From: JAWWPY01 sp963822825
GTDB lineage: Bacteria; Actinomycetota; Actinomycetes; Streptosporangiales; Streptosporangiaceae
Assembly: GCA_963822825.1 (NCBI GenBank)
Contig: CAWGIW010000005.1
Location: forward strand, 62,001 to 126,000
Direction: 5' to 3'
Length of the DNA stretch: 64,000 nucleotides
The notes beneath the pieces are model-generated. The model searched no databases and was not told the origin of the DNA. It worked only from the letters and a program-made list of their open reading frames with translations. How positions within the stretch are numbered: position 1 is the first letter of the stretch; each line of letters opens with the position of its first letter. A program made the position numbers and the translations under genes. Positions 54,439-63,110 of the stretch are shown here, in pieces.

Positions 54439-56046
54439 TCAGCCGGCCGGGGGAGGCGGCAACGCCGGGCAGGTGGCACTGACCAGGCCCGCGCCGGATG
54501 GCAGCGCGCCGGTGCCCAGGTACCGGTTCAGGTATCCGTTCACGCAGGTGTTGGGCGGCGTGGCCAGGGACTGCCCGTGATTGCCGCCCGCTTCGACGAC
54601 CACCATCCGCGCGGAGGGAAGCCTGCGGCGGGCATCCTGGGCGCCCGCGTACGGCGTCGCCGCGTCCAGGGTGCCCTGAATCATGAGGATGCCCGGCAGT
54701 CCCGCGCCGTTGATCTGCGGTGCCTTGGCCGGCGCCCGGAACGGCCAGAACGCGCAGGCGGCGTTGAACCACGCGTTGTCCCAGGCCTCGAAGGGAGCGG
54801 TCTGGTAGACGGTCCGCGTGTCGGAGTCCCACTTGGCCCAGCTGCGGGGCCAGTTGACGTCGCCGCATTCCACCGCGTTGTACACGGCGAACTCGTTCTC
54901 GTTCTGGGTCCCCTCCTGCTGGTACTGCTGGACGAGGTGGCTGGTCGCGCCGCCATGAAGGTAGGCGGCCAGGGCCGCGGCCAGCCCCGGCCACAGCGCG
55001 TTGCTGTAGCCGCCCTGCAGAAACGTGTCGTCGAACTCGTCCGGGCCGATCATCGGGCCGTTGGGGCCGGAGACCGGATGGGACCGCAGCGCCGCCCGCG
55101 CCCGGTACCACGCCTGGTCAACCTGCGCGCGGGTGCTGCCGAGCCGGTAGACACTGTCGTTGGCCGCGACCCAGGAGAAGAACGCCAGCATCCGGCCCTC
55201 GAAGGCGTAGTCCTGGGCGATGTTGTCGCCATACCAGGCGCCGTCCGGGTCCACCGTGCTGTCCAGGACCATCCGCCGGACCCGCTGCGGGAACAGGGTC
55301 CCGTAGACCTGGCCGAGGTAGGTCCCGTACGAGTAGCCAAAGTAGCTGATCTTGGCCACGCCCAGGGCGGCACGGATGGAATCCATGTCCCTCGCGACGT
55401 TCTCGGAGGTCATGAACGGCAGGAGCCAGCCGTACCGCTTCTCACAGTCGGCCGCGTAGGTCTTCGCGCGGCCGATGAGCACCTGCTCCGCGGCCGCGTT
55501 CGCCGGGATGTAGTCGGGCCGCACCCCGGAGAAGAAAGACGGATCACAGCTCAGCGCGGGGACGCTGGAGCCGACGCCGCGCGGGTCGAAGCCGATGACG
55601 TTGTAGTCGGCGGCCACCGCCGGATCGAGGCCCTGGGCGACGATCGCGGCCAGCCCGAGCCCGCTGCCGCCGGGGCCACCCGGGTTGACCAGCAGGTCGC
55701 CCTGCTGCTGGCTGACCGGCGCGGTGGCCGCCACCTCGGACAGGGCCAGCGTGATCTTCCTGCCGTCCGGGTGGGTGTAGTCCAGAGGCACCTGGAGGCG
55801 GCTGCACCGCATGCGGACGCCTTGCCCCGCGCACGAATGCCACCGCAGCGCAGTCCCGGCCGCCGGCTCCTGCGAACCGCCCGAACCGGAACCGCCCGAA
55901 CCGGAACCGCCGGAACCGGTGCTGCCCGCGGCGCTGCAGCCGCTCACGGCCAGGGCGGCGGCACAGGACAGGCTGAACGCGGTCAGCGCGGCGGTTCGCG
56001 CCGAGCGCGATCCTTTCATCCGGTGAGGAAAAGGCATGAGAGCCAT
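54439..56046 (-). CDS. Secreted alpha/beta hydrolase with TAP-like C-terminus (tripeptidyl aminopeptidase type)
   Basis: 535 residues. Signal peptide ALTAFSLSCAAALAVSGC with a lipobox Cys, then a linker of GSGGS repeats. The catalytic Ser is in YFGYSYGTYLGQVYG; GDLLVNPGGPGGSGLG is the oxyanion region; the Asp is in MIQGTLDAATPYAGA and the His in VEAGGNHGQSLA. This is the Slp/Tap family of Streptomyces that removes N-terminal tripeptides or acts on esters. The start could be ATG 56046 or ATG 56019; neither has a strong ribosome-binding site. Confidence 0.88.
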   Translation of the reverse strand: MALMPFPHRMKGSRSARTAALTAFSLSCAAALAVSGCSAAGSTGSGGSGSGGSGSGGSQEPAAGTALRWHSCAGQGVRMRCSRLQVPLDYTHPDGRKITLALSEVAATAPVSQQQGDLLVNPGGPGGSGLGLAAIVAQGLDPAVAADYNVIGFDPRGVGSSVPALSCDPSFFSGVRPDYIPANAAAEQVLIGRAKTYAADCEKRYGWLLPFMTSENVARDMDSIRAALGVAKISYFGYSYGTYLGQVYGTLFPQRVRRMVLDSTVDPDGAWYGDNIAQDYAFEGRMLAFFSWVAANDSVYRLGSTRAQVDQAWYRARAALRSHPVSGPNGPMIGPDEFDDTFLQGGYSNALWPGLAAALAAYLHGGATSHLVQQYQQEGTQNENEFAVYNAVECGDVNWPRSWAKWDSDTRTVYQTAPFEAWDNAWFNAACAFWPFRAPAKAPQINGAGLPGILMIQGTLDAATPYAGAQDARRRLPSARMVVVEAGGNHGQSLATPPNTCVNGYLNRYLGTGALPSGAGLVSATCPALPPPPAG

Positions 56047-56198
56047 CTTGCCCGATCCGGGGGGCCGCTTTGGCCGGGCCCATGAAGTAGCGAGGGCGTC
56101 ATGTCATCGCTAGCGAGGTTTGCCTAGGTGAGGAGCCGGCCAGAAAGCCTGAGCTGGCCAATCGGCTCCTCTGGTTATCGTCATCACGGCAAAGGTCT

Positions 56199-56513
56199 TC
56201 ATACCGCCCGGCCGTGGACATAGCACCACCTGGACGAGGGGCCTGGTGGCAGCCCGCCGGTGAGCGGATGATCGGTCTCCTGGTAGTGCGCCCGCGCGTG
56301 CCGCCGGGGCGAATCATCGGAGCACGCGGCCCAGCCACACGTGAGGCACATCACGAGAGCGACCCAGGCGTCCCCGCCGGCCTGGCATTCCTGGCAGCCA
56401 GCCGACTGCTGATCTACCGGCGCGAGGTCATCGGCATGCCCGCATCGAGGTGCCGATCCGTTCAGGCTGACCGCGCCCGTACCCGTGGTCTCGTCATGCG
56501 TATCCGGATTCAT
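56199..56513 (-). CDS. UBP-type zinc-finger protein
   Basis: About 104 residues from ATG 56513. Zinc ligands in CGHADDL, GCQECQAGGDAWVALVMCLT, CGWAACSDDSPRRHARAHYQ and ETDHPLTGG follow the ZnF-UBP pattern, ending SSRWCYVHGRA. In eukaryotes this finger binds the ubiquitin C-terminus; bacterial stand-alone versions exist and their ligand is unknown. The frame is open to 56609, but the first 32 codons look unlike the family. Confidence 0.82.
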   Translation of the reverse strand: MNPDTHDETTGTGAVSLNGSAPRCGHADDLAPVDQQSAGCQECQAGGDAWVALVMCLTCGWAACSDDSPRRHARAHYQETDHPLTGGLPPGPSSRWCYVHGRAV

Positions 56514-56836
56514 TGGCCCACTGGCCTCTCGGTTGAGCACCGATGCGTGCTGCGTGTCACCTAGAGTCAAGCACGCCTGCACGGGGGCGGAAACGCGCCA
56601 TACGAGCACGGCTGGTCACGCTTTCTGATAACCGGCCCACGTGCTGGCCGGGTGAAGATCGCCACCCGCTCGCCCACTACAGGACTGGCTGACAGTGAGC
56701 TGACAGCCAGGGAACAGTCTCGTCCGTCATCCTTCAGGCTAGAGGCTGGCCCGGCGAGGCTGCCGTGCAGCGGGACTGTCGCTGCCGGAAGGTGCCTGCG
56801 AACTGACCTGACGTCATCAGCGGGCTGGAGGCGAGT
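56514..56836. other. Intergenic region, divergent promoters
   Basis: About 320 bases between the UBP-finger gene (minus) and the LysR gene (plus), probably with both promoters. LysR proteins commonly bind such divergent regions. No clear T-N11-A repeat or other element was picked out by eye. Confidence 0.35.
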
Positions 56837-57751
56837 GTGGAACTTCGCCAGCTTCGCTACTTCGTGACTCTGGCCGAGGAGCTGCATTTCGGCCGGGCGG
56901 CCGAGCGGGAGCACATCGTTCAGTCAGCCCTGAGCCAGCAGATTCAGCGGCTCGAGCGGCAGATCGGTGTTCGCCTCCTCGAGCGCAGCACCCACCATGT
57001 CAGCCTGACGGCGCCGGGAGCGGCGTTCCTGGTCGAGGCCCGCCAGATCCTCGCCCACGTGAACAGGGCAGAAGGGATCGCCCGCAGCGCGCTCGGGCTG
57101 GCTCCGGCATTGCGGGTCGGCATCATCGACGCCGGCTACGACTCGATGCCGCAGATTCTGCATGAGGTCCAGGCCAGCTACCCGGACTTGGTGATCCACC
57201 AGGTGGAGGCGGGCGTCCCCGGGCAATACGAGCAGCTCGCCGACGGCCGCCTGGACGTGGGCATCGGGCGGGCGGTGCACGCACCGCCCGGGGTGGCCTC
57301 CGAACTGTTCCGCCAGGAACCCTTGGGGGTGCTGGTCCCCCGCGGCCACCGATTCGCCGCGCTGGACGGCGTACCCGTCGCCGACCTGGCCCGGGAGCCG
57401 CTGCTGCTCGCCGAAGACCTGCAGGCACCGGAGTTCAACCAGTTCGTGGTGGAGATGTGCCGGTCGGCGGGTTTCACGCCCACCGTGCATGAGGGCACCG
57501 TCGAGAGCGTCCGCGCGGCCGCTGATCTGGTCATCCAGGGCCGCTGCCTGTGCTGCGTGCCGGCCTCATGCATCTCGGCGCTTCCCGGCGCGTACTGGCG
57601 GCCGCTGACCGAGCCTGCGTGCTGGTATCCATGGTCGATCCTGTGGCGGGCCGCCGACCACTCCGAGCACGTGCGCGCCGTCGTCACCTGCGCGCGAACG
57701 ATGTCCCGGCGGCTGGGCTGGCTGGCCACCGCCGCCCAGGTCGCCGGCTGA
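56837..57751 (+). CDS. LysR-family transcriptional regulator
   Basis: 304 residues, GTG start. The winged HTH is ELRQLRYFVTLAEELHFGRA, then EREHIVQSALSQQIQRLERQ and IGVRLLERSTHHVSLTAPGA; the substrate-binding domain begins LRVGIIDAGYDSMPQILHEV. It is divergent from the UBP zinc-finger gene, which is therefore the likely target. The C-terminal region is Trp-rich (YWRPLTEPACWYPWSILWRA). Confidence 0.9.
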   Translation: MELRQLRYFVTLAEELHFGRAAEREHIVQSALSQQIQRLERQIGVRLLERSTHHVSLTAPGAAFLVEARQILAHVNRAEGIARSALGLAPALRVGIIDAGYDSMPQILHEVQASYPDLVIHQVEAGVPGQYEQLADGRLDVGIGRAVHAPPGVASELFRQEPLGVLVPRGHRFAALDGVPVADLAREPLLLAEDLQAPEFNQFVVEMCRSAGFTPTVHEGTVESVRAAADLVIQGRCLCCVPASCISALPGAYWRPLTEPACWYPWSILWRAADHSEHVRAVVTCARTMSRRLGWLATAAQVAG

Positions 57752-57865
57752 GCGCGCCAGGAACGATCGCCGCGGCGCCGCAGTCGGTGCGCTGGTCACA
57801 ATCGCATCCGTCGCGCCGTGACGTGCCGCTGGAAACACATCGCCGGAGATAATTCGGCCGCGCCC

Positions 57866-57976
57866 ATCTATTTAAGTGATTACCTCTTCGGCAGATGACT
57901 GTTTCCAATGGGCCAGGGATAGTTTCTGTCTGCCTATCTATATGAGTGATCACGTCTTCGGCAATTAACTGTTTCC
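57866..57976. repeat. Two imperfect 41-bp direct repeats, 70 bases apart
   Basis: Units 57866-57906 and 57936-57976, both starting ATCTAT and ending ACTGTTTCC, with CTTCGGCA in the middle. They are AT-rich compared with the window. They lie 60-170 bases upstream of a small secreted protein gene at 58036, so they are candidate binding sites for its regulator or a duplicated promoter. Confidence 0.75.
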
Positions 57977-58035
57977 GCTTGAGAGGGCGCGTGGTTCGCT
58001 AAGCAACACAAGACGACACGAGGACAGTAAGCAGG

Positions 58036-58437
58036 ATGGAGTGCAGCATGATGTCAAGAACTTCCAGCCCCCCAGAGGCCGCACAGGCCGGAAGAAAGCC
58101 TCGTCGTATTCTGGCCCCTATAGTGGCCGGCGCCTTCAGCGTCGCCATGCTAGCCGCCATTGCCGGGCCAGCCTCAGCGGCCACCACCAGGTCCGCCGCC
58201 CCTGCTTCCCCGGCCGTGGCCACGACCGCCACGGTCTATTACTCGCCGAACCTCGCAGAAGCCACCGCGGTACCTAACTCAGATGTGTGGGTGCTCGAAG
58301 GCTACTACGGCTCATATGCGGCTTGCGCGGACAAACGGGATATCTTCGAGGTAGCTGACGGCTTCGACGCGCACTGTACTTATACGCAGACATACAGTGC
58401 CATCTGGGAATGGGCTTTGTGGGTGCTTCTCCCGTAG
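58036..58437 (+). CDS. Small secreted protein of unknown function
   Basis: 133 residues. A twin-Arg-less Sec signal, RRILAPIVAGAFSVAMLAAI followed by AGPASA, with a probable cut after ASA near residue 48. The mature part (about 85 residues) has two Cys (YAACADKRDI and DAHCTYTQTY) that could pair, and a Trp-rich end (SAIWEWALWVLLP). An alternative ATG at 58048 has a better-spaced GGAG. It is not a recognised family. It is followed by a strong terminator and preceded by two 41-bp repeats, so it appears to be a separately regulated single gene. Confidence 0.72.
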   Translation: MECSMMSRTSSPPEAAQAGRKPRRILAPIVAGAFSVAMLAAIAGPASAATTRSAAPASPAVATTATVYYSPNLAEATAVPNSDVWVLEGYYGSYAACADKRDIFEVADGFDAHCTYTQTYSAIWEWALWVLLP

Positions 58438-58462
58438 TTCAGGTTACTAACTCGTAGCCGTT

Positions 58463-58498
58463 TTTGGGCCGCGCAGCCAGGGAACTGCGCGGCCCAAA
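58463..58498. terminator. 14-bp bidirectional terminator hairpin
   Basis: TTTGGGCCGCGCAG (58463-58476) and its complement (58485-58498) with an 8-base loop, flanked by T and A runs on both strands. It sits between the convergent small secreted protein gene and the CUT2 ATPase gene and can end both transcripts. Confidence 0.85.
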
Positions 58499-58532
58499 CG
58501 GTGTCCGCCAGCGCGAGGCGCCGCAGGGTCCC

Positions 58533-59354
58533 TCACGCCGAGTTCTGCTCCTGCTGCCGCTCCAGGAGGGCCTTGCGGTACTCCTCGATGACGATGTCGT
58601 TCAGTTCCTGCACCGAGGTGTCCTTGCTGGGCTTGTCCAAAGTGATCTCGCCGTGCTGCAGCAGGTTGATCCGGTCACATACTTCCAGGGCCTGGCCGTA
58701 GTTGTGCGCGATCATGACGATCGACACCTCACCCTGCTGCTTCAGGTCCTTGACCAGCTCGAGGATCATGGCCGCTTCCTTGGCGCCCATCGCGGCCAGC
58801 GGCTCGTCCAGCAGCAGCACCTTGGCGTTCGAGGTCACCGCCCGGGCCACGGCGATGGCCTGGCGCTGGCCACCGGACAGCTTGGCCACTTGCGCTTCGA
58901 CGGAAGGGATGCTCACGCCGATCCGGTCGAGTTGCTCCTTGGCGGTGCGCCGCATGCTCCGGTTGGCCAGCAGTGTCCAGCGGGTGCGCTCCCGGTTCAG
59001 GAACATGTTGTGGTAGACGGTGAGCTCGTTGATCAGCGCCAGGTCCTGGTACACGGTGTCGATGCCGAGCGAGCGGGCGTGCTCCACCGACTTCAGCGTG
59101 ATCTCCTGGCCCTCCAGGATGATCCGGCCCGAGGTCGGGAGCTGAAAGCCGCACATGATCTTGATCAGCGTGGACTTGCCTGCGCCGTTGTCACCCAGGA
59201 GCCCCAGCACCTCGCCCTGGCGCAGGTGAAGGTTCACGTCGTGCAGCGCGGTGACCGGGCCGAACCGCTTGCTGATGTGCTCGACCCGCAGAACATCACC
59301 GCCCGGGTCAGCCGGGGCGGTGGCTCCGGTGCCGGGGACTGGCTCCGCGGTCAT
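58533..59354 (-). CDS. CUT2 sugar ABC transporter ATPase (intact)
   Basis: 273 residues with one nucleotide-binding domain: Walker A VLGLLGDNGAGKSTLIKIMC, Q-loop IDTVYQDLALINELTVYHNM, signature AKLSGGQRQAIAVARAVTSN, Walker B VLLLDEPLAAMG, H-loop VMIAHNYGQALEVCD. CUT2 ATPases are usually double-domain; single-domain forms like this are typical of actinomycete FrcA-type systems. ATG 59354 overlaps the permease stop as ATGA. Confidence 0.92.
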   Translation of the reverse strand: MTAEPVPGTGATAPADPGGDVLRVEHISKRFGPVTALHDVNLHLRQGEVLGLLGDNGAGKSTLIKIMCGFQLPTSGRIILEGQEITLKSVEHARSLGIDTVYQDLALINELTVYHNMFLNRERTRWTLLANRSMRRTAKEQLDRIGVSIPSVEAQVAKLSGGQRQAIAVARAVTSNAKVLLLDEPLAAMGAKEAAMILELVKDLKQQGEVSIVMIAHNYGQALEVCDRINLLQHGEITLDKPSKDTSVQELNDIVIEEYRKALLERQQEQNSA

Positions 59355-60400
59355 CAGTTCCTCCCTGCGGCCCGCAGCCGGGCCAGCCGGACGTTGACAA
59401 TCATGGCGATCAGGATCGCGGCGCCCAGCACGATGTTCAGCGGATAGGCGCTGACCCCGGCGACGTCGAGCCCGTTGAGCAGCGTGGCCAGCACGATCGC
59501 CCCCAGGAACGCGCCGAGGACGGTCCCTTGGCCGCCGAGCATCGCGGTGCCGCCGATGACCGCGGCGGTTACCGCGTAGAACATCGGCTGGAAGCCGCCG
59601 GCGCTCGGGTCGATCGTGTTGACGTAGAAGGCCACCTGCAAGCCGACCAGCGCGCCCAGGGTCGAGGTGAGCATGAAATTGCCGTACTTGACCCGGCCGG
59701 TCTTGATGCCGGCCTCTCGCGCCCCGAGCTGGTTACCGCCGGTCGCGACCGTGTACAGGCCCCATTTGGTCCGGTTCAGCACGACCCAGAAGATCGCGGC
59801 GAGCGCGACCGCCCAGATGATCTGGGACCACGGTGCCGCGCCGATCCACCGCCCGTAGCTCACCGAGGATTTGGGAATGGCGGCGGGGTAGGCGTGTGAG
59901 GTGGTGTCCGTGAGGCCGAGCAGGATGAAGCCGGTGCCCAGCGTGGTGATGAACGAGGGTAGCCCCATGGTGACGGTCAGGAAGCCGTTAATAGTGCCGA
60001 CCACCAGGCCGAACAGCAACGAGATGATGATCGCCGGCAAGGCCGGCACGTGGTAGAAGTCGATCAGGTAGTGCATGAGGAACGGCGCGAACGTGTAGAC
60101 GAAGCCGACCGAAAGGTCGATCTCGCCGCAGATCAGCAGGAACACCTCGCCGATGGCGATGATGATGATGGGCGCCGCGGTCTCCGACAGGAGGTTCGCC
60201 ATGTTGATCTTGGTGACGAACGTCGAGTTGTACTTGATGCCGAAGTAGAGCAGCAGTGCCACCGCCACCACGAACACCGTTGCCTCGCGCTGCCGGGCCA
60301 GCACACCGAGCAGGCCGCGCATCGGACTCGGCGCACGCCCGGCGGGCTGCCCCCCGAGCGGCGATACGGCCTGGGGGCTGCGCTCGGTGATCTCGCTCAT
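59354..60400 (-). CDS. CUT2 sugar ABC permease (intact)
   Basis: 348 residues with about nine to ten membrane helices (ATVFVVAVALLLYFGIKYNS; PIIIIAIGEVFLLICGEIDL; FITTLGTGFILLGLTDT; AVTAAVIGGTAMLGGQGTVL). The GEIDLSVG block and the GG-rich loop TVATGGNQLGAREAGIKTGR (ATPase contact) identify the RbsC/FrcC family. It sits between its binding protein and ATPase on the same strand. Confidence 0.93.
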   Translation of the reverse strand: MSEITERSPQAVSPLGGQPAGRAPSPMRGLLGVLARQREATVFVVAVALLLYFGIKYNSTFVTKINMANLLSETAAPIIIIAIGEVFLLICGEIDLSVGFVYTFAPFLMHYLIDFYHVPALPAIIISLLFGLVVGTINGFLTVTMGLPSFITTLGTGFILLGLTDTTSHAYPAAIPKSSVSYGRWIGAAPWSQIIWAVALAAIFWVVLNRTKWGLYTVATGGNQLGAREAGIKTGRVKYGNFMLTSTLGALVGLQVAFYVNTIDPSAGGFQPMFYAVTAAVIGGTAMLGGQGTVLGAFLGAIVLATLLNGLDVAGVSAYPLNIVLGAAILIAMIVNVRLARLRAAGRN

Positions 60401-60525
60401 ATCGACTCCCGTTCCCCTAAGTCACCACGTCAACCGGCGGCAGGACAGGCTGGCCCATATTAGCCAGTCTGCCCCGCCGCCGGTCATACCGGCCAGTACC
60501 CGCCGAATCAGGTGCTGGTACCGGG

Positions 60526-61683
60526 TCAGGTGCTGGTCGTGGCCGTCGGGTTGGTGATCGCGCCAGACGGCCGCGGGATGTACTTCTGCCCGCTGGTCGA
60601 GCCCTGGAACCGGCTGCTCGTCGTGTACGGCGCCGCGTTCGACTTGGTGATGAACGTCAGGCCGGTGTCGGTGTCGGGCGGGCTGAGCGTGCCACCGGAC
60701 AGGTTGTACAGGTACAAGTAGATGGTCGGCAGGAAGCCTTGCAGGTAGGGGTCCTGGTAAATCGTGAAGTTGGTCTTCCCGGCCTGGATGTTGGACAGCG
60801 TGGTCGGCGTGGTGTCGAACCCGCCGTTCGGGATGGTCAGGCCACTCGTGGAGAGCGCCTGGCCGAGGAGCTCGGTCGAGCCCGCGTCCACCGCGAACGC
60901 GCCCTTGACCGTCTTGTGCCCGGAAAAGAACGCCTTCTCCGCCGCGAGCTCGGGGCCGGTCAGCGCGCCGGTGGCCACGGGGGTCACGTGGTAACTGCTG
61001 CCGAGCACGGACGTCGCGCCGTCGAGGCGGGGCTGGAGGTTGCCGGAGCCGAGCGTGGCAATGAAGATGACGATGTCCCCACCTCCCGGGACCAGCGACT
61101 TGATCTTCGTTCCCAGTTGCTGGCCGGAGAGGTAGAGAGCCTGACCGACGTAGGCCAGCCGGTTGGTGCCGATGTCCGGGACGCCGCTCTTGACCAGCCC
61201 GTCGGCGTTGTAGCTGAGCACCGGGATGCCCGCGTTCATCGCGTTCATCACCGGGGTGGTGAACGACGTGGCGTCGATCCCGGCGTAGGCGATCCCGGCC
61301 GCCTTGGCCGAGATCGCGGTGTTCATGTAGCTGACCATCTCCGAGGTCAGCGAGGTCTGCGAGCCGCCCCACTTCGGGGTGGGCAGGCCGAGCAGCGCGG
61401 CCGCGTCCGAGAACCCGTACTGGGTGGGCACGAAGAACGGGTTCGTGGTGACGTGGTTGACGAACCAGAACGTCCAGGCCGGGGTCTTCGGGAAGCTCCC
61501 GGCCACGTTCTTCGCGGCCGAAGCGGTGCTGCCGCTGGACGAGCAGGCAGTGAGCAGCGCCGCGGCCGCGGCCGAGGCGCTCACCAGCCCGGTGCCCTCG
61601 ATCAGCCTCCGGCGGGTGACCCCGTCCCTCATGTTGAGGGTCTCGATCGCCTCGTCAACCGTTGGGTCGATTTTTTTCCTCAT
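60526..61683 (-). CDS. CUT2 sugar-binding protein, Tat-type lipoprotein
   Basis: 385 residues from ATG 61683, set by GGAGG 8 bases upstream. The long N-region ends in a twin-Arg motif GVTRRRLIEGTGLVSASAAA followed by AALLTAC, so export by Tat and lipidation at Cys are likely. Mature blocks: WTFWFVNHVTTNPFFVPTQY, GIAYAGIDATSFTTPVMNAM, NAGIPVLSYNADGL and TNFTIYQDPYLQGFLPTIYL, a LacI/RbsB-type binding fold. The specific sugar is not predictable. It is the first gene of the importer operon and is divergent from the DeoR regulator. Confidence 0.9.
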   Translation of the reverse strand: MRKKIDPTVDEAIETLNMRDGVTRRRLIEGTGLVSASAAAAALLTACSSSGSTASAAKNVAGSFPKTPAWTFWFVNHVTTNPFFVPTQYGFSDAAALLGLPTPKWGGSQTSLTSEMVSYMNTAISAKAAGIAYAGIDATSFTTPVMNAMNAGIPVLSYNADGLVKSGVPDIGTNRLAYVGQALYLSGQQLGTKIKSLVPGGGDIVIFIATLGSGNLQPRLDGATSVLGSSYHVTPVATGALTGPELAAEKAFFSGHKTVKGAFAVDAGSTELLGQALSTSGLTIPNGGFDTTPTTLSNIQAGKTNFTIYQDPYLQGFLPTIYLYLYNLSGGTLSPPDTDTGLTFITKSNAAPYTTSSRFQGSTSGQKYIPRPSGAITNPTATTST

Positions 61684-62196
61684 GTGTCTACCTCCAGAAG
61701 AATTGCTCAGTGCTCGGCGCGCCACCACAGTGCGGCACACCGAAAAGCGGATAGATGGCTCGCTCCTGGGACACGGCACGTGGAACCGGCGGCGCCGTAG
61801 GCATCGTGGTGACGGGCTCGGACCAATTGTTAACGCTAACCTCCCCGGCCCCGCAAGGTCCCCCGCCGGAAAAAGAGGTTACGCAGCGCACTGCCCACAG
61901 TCGCTGCATCGCTCGTCCTCGATTCGATGTCGGTCTTCCGGGGCCGTGCATGAGCGGAGCGTCCCTGCTCGGTCACCCACTGGTTACCCATGGGTGCCCG
62001 GGCGGCGCACCGTGCCCCCCCGGAATGCGCTATCGGATCGAACCCATGATCGAAGCAGCACACCCTTGTGGAGCCTTAAGCTAAATCACACAGAGTCGAT
62101 CGTCAACGAACAAGATATAAAGATCCGATTCCGACGGGATCACGGGGAGGCTGACGTGCGCCATGCGCATAGCCCCGGTAGAAGGAAGGCTCAAGG
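61684..62196. promoter_or_regulatory. 513-bp divergent regulatory region with GTTAACGCTAACC motif
   Basis: Lies between the sugar-binding protein (minus) and the DeoR gene (plus). GTTAACGCTAACC at 61829-61841 contains an imperfect dyad (GTTA/TAAC) and resembles GTTAACGCAACC upstream of the other importer. An AT-rich stretch at 62075-62130 before the DeoR gene probably holds its promoter. Open frames in this region have no family resemblance. Confidence 0.45.
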
Positions 62197-63024
62197 ATGC
62201 TTGCCAGACACCGGCAGTCTCTGATATTGGAGGACGTCCGGCGCGCGGGCAGCGCACGGGTGAGTGACCTCACCCAGCGGCTCGGCGTGTCGGACATGAC
62301 GATCCGCAGGGACCTGGAGGTGCTGGCCCGGGCGGGGCTGATCGAGAAGGTTCATGGTGGGGCGGTCCTACCGGGCGCGCCGAGCAGCCACGAGCCCGGT
62401 TTCGAGGCGAAGTCCGTCCTGGAGCGACCCGAGAAGGAGGCGATCGCCCGCGCGGCCGCAGCCCTGGTGGTGCCGGGCACGGCCATCGCGCTTTCCGCCG
62501 GAACGACCACGTATGCCCTGGCTCATTACCTGCTCGACATACCGGGGCTGACAATCGTTACCAATTCGATGCGAGTAGCGAACTTGTTCGAATCCGCGCA
62601 GCCGGCGGTGCAGGTGGGAGCGAACGCCTCCGTGGTGCTCACCGGCGGTGTGCGCACCCCGTCGGACGCCTTGGTCGGCCCGATCGCTGACCTGGCCATT
62701 CGCTCGCTCCACGTCAACCTGCTCTTCCTCGGCTGCCACGGGATCGACCCGGAGGCCGGCCTGACCACGCCGAACCTGGCCGAGGCCGAGACCAACCGCG
62801 CGTTCGTGCACGCGGCCCGCCGGGTCACGGTCGTCGCCGACCACACCAAATGGGCGATTGTCGGTCTGAGCTCGTTCGCCGACCTGGACGAGGTGGACAC
62901 GCTGATCACGGACAGCGAGTTGCACCCCGAGGCGCGGGCCATCCTCACCGACAAGATCGGTCAGCTCATCATCGCCGACGGGCCGGCCAACCTGAACGAG
63001 AGCCCAGCGCCACTCACGCCCTGA
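62197..63024 (+). CDS. DeoR/GlpR-family transcriptional repressor
   Basis: 275 residues. The N-terminal HTH is RRAGSARVSDLTQRLGVSDM followed by TIRRDLEVLARAGLIEKVHG, the DeoR signature; the sugar-phosphate sensing domain has IALSAGTTTYALAHYL, LTIVTNSMRVANLF, VVLTGGVRTPSDALVGPIA and VVADHTKWAIVGLSSFADL. Divergent from the intact CUT2 importer, which it probably represses until a phosphorylated sugar binds. Confidence 0.92.
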   Translation: MLARHRQSLILEDVRRAGSARVSDLTQRLGVSDMTIRRDLEVLARAGLIEKVHGGAVLPGAPSSHEPGFEAKSVLERPEKEAIARAAAALVVPGTAIALSAGTTTYALAHYLLDIPGLTIVTNSMRVANLFESAQPAVQVGANASVVLTGGVRTPSDALVGPIADLAIRSLHVNLLFLGCHGIDPEAGLTTPNLAEAETNRAFVHAARRVTVVADHTKWAIVGLSSFADLDEVDTLITDSELHPEARAILTDKIGQLIIADGPANLNESPAPLTP

Positions 63025-63110
63025 GGGGGAGAGCCCCCTGAGACTCTCTGAGAGTCCCCGGGAGACGTCCCTGAGAGCCGGGAAGACCTCCCTGAGATCC
63101 AAGGTCTCGT

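Noticed and set aside
54391..56085. 564-codon frame antisense to the alpha/beta hydrolase
   Set aside because: Shadow; the hydrolase has a signal peptide and a full catalytic triad on the minus strand.
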